Assembly: GCA_013695925.1 (NCBI GenBank)
Contig: JACCZO010000450.1
Location: forward strand, 1-14,072
DNA: 14,072 bases
Direction of reading: 5' to 3'
DNA from: Chthoniobacterales bacterium
GTDB lineage: Bacteria > Verrucomicrobiota > Verrucomicrobiia > Chthoniobacterales > UBA10450
The first letter of the stretch is position 1; every line of letters starts with the position of its first letter. The position numbers were made by a program, and so were the translations under genes. Positions 13,323-14,072 of the stretch are shown here, piece by piece. The notes beneath the pieces were generated by a model. The model did no database searches. It saw nothing but the letters and a program-made list of their open reading frames with translations, and was not told where the DNA came from.

Positions 13323-14072
13323 ATGAACGAACAGGATCGCGGCTTGGAATTAAAGGTGGGGATTTTCGTGGCCGTCGGTCTTGCCATCCTGGCGGCGCTG
13401 ATCGTGCAGTTCGGCCGGATCGGCGAAGGCTTCAAGAGCTACTACACCATCACGGTGCACTTTGCCGACGCGAGCGGTTTGCTCAAAAGCTCCGACGTCC
13501 TGATGGGCGGGGCCAAGGTTGGGCAGGTGGGGGGCGCGCCACGTCTCGTCACGGTCGGCCGGGGGGTCGAGGTGCCGTTGAAAATTTATGACTTCGTCAA
13601 GATCCCGGTCGGCAGCTCGATCACGGTTGGGAGCTCGGGTTTGTTAGGCGATCGTTTCGTGGCCATTTTTCCGCCGACCGAGAAACCGACGGCCTACATC
13701 GCGCATGGGGCGCGGGTGGAAGGAGCGCGCGAGGAAGGGCTCGACGACATCACGAAAGAAGGCGGCGCGCTGATCAAGGACCTGCGCGGCACGGTCGCAA
13801 AGATCGACACGGCGGTGAGCAAGCTGAACGACGATGCCCTTTCCAAGGCCAACATGGCTCACCTCAAGGAGACCTTCGATAACCTGAGCAAGACCACCGC
13901 GGCCCTCTCCGAGTCCTCGAAAAAGATCGACGGCGTGATCGAAAAAGCCGATGGCACGATGGGTTCGGCGAAGGAAGCGGCGGACAAAATCCAGGTGGCG
14001 GTGGCGGACGCCCAGAAAACCATCCAATCCGCCAGCCGGATCCTGAACGAGGCCACGAAAGGGGACGGATTG
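13323..14072 (+). CDS. mlaD: MlaD-family MCE substrate-binding protein, 3' end outside the window
   Basis: The periplasmic lipid-binding subunit of the transporter, anchored in the inner membrane. The 250 residues present have a short cytoplasmic N-terminus, one membrane segment (11-30) and an MCE domain (about 40-118) with DASGLLKSSDVLMGGAKVGQ (49-68) and SSGLLGDRFVAI (104-115). From about 140 on the sequence is helical with heptad-like spacing (TVAKIDTAVSKLND, SKKIDGVIEKADG), as in MCE proteins that form a coiled-coil or tubular extension. No stop codon occurs before the window end, so the C-terminus is missing. A GTTAGGC word at 13643 encodes Leu-Leu-Gly together with the preceding TTG. 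It follows mlaF by four bases. Confidence 0.9.
   Translation, partial: MNEQDRGLELKVGIFVAVGLAILAALIVQFGRIGEGFKSYYTITVHFADASGLLKSSDVLMGGAKVGQVGGAPRLVTVGRGVEVPLKIYDFVKIPVGSSITVGSSGLLGDRFVAIFPPTEKPTAYIAHGARVEGAREEGLDDITKEGGALIKDLRGTVAKIDTAVSKLNDDALSKANMAHLKETFDNLSKTTAALSESSKKIDGVIEKADGTMGSAKEAADKIQVAVADAQKTIQSASRILNEATKGDGL

Overview
The window is GC-rich, densely coded bacterial chromosome. It most resembles a soil member of the Verrucomicrobiota, perhaps the Chthoniobacterales/Spartobacteria. This is inferred from the combination of an mcsA-mcsB-clpC cluster without ctsR, a Gram-negative MlaEFD-type lipid transporter, a lipoprotein and large secreted beta-rich proteins, and near absence of Shine-Dalgarno sequences. 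No rRNA or other marker fixes the taxonomy.

Layout. Positions 1-165 hold a short MITE-like palindromic element. A small secreted beta-sandwich protein lies on the minus strand (166-561). A leader with nested inverted repeats and a strong ribosome binding site precedes a 1040-residue secreted multidomain protein (855-3977). Next come a class IV branched-chain aminotransferase (4226-5221) and then, behind a promoter that would give an almost leaderless mRNA, the tightly packed mcsA-mcsB-clpC operon (5312-9406) for arginine-phosphorylation-dependent protein quality control. A XerC-type tyrosine recombinase runs convergently on the minus strand (9515-10468). It is followed, further up the same strand, by a lipoprotein gene and a decayed partial duplicate of it. 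From 11338 to the right edge an operon on the plus strand encodes a small ferredoxin-like-fold protein and the MlaE permease, MlaF ATPase and MlaD substrate-binding (MCE) subunits of a phospholipid transporter. MlaD is cut by the window end.

Two signals are not explained by the genes. First, the heptamer GTTAGGC occurs 12 times in 14 kb in both orientations, about once per 1.2 kb, mostly as TYGTTAGGC. It supplies the only two TTA leucine codons of clpC. In density, mixed orientation and indifference to coding it behaves like a DNA uptake sequence or another genome-wide recognition word. Second, four copies of a REP-like hairpin (GTAG-type head, TCT loop, stems with compensatory changes) form two mirror-image pairs bracketing xerC. 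One of these hairpins contains the probable ribosome binding site of xerC. A third palindromic insertion lies between mlaE and mlaF.
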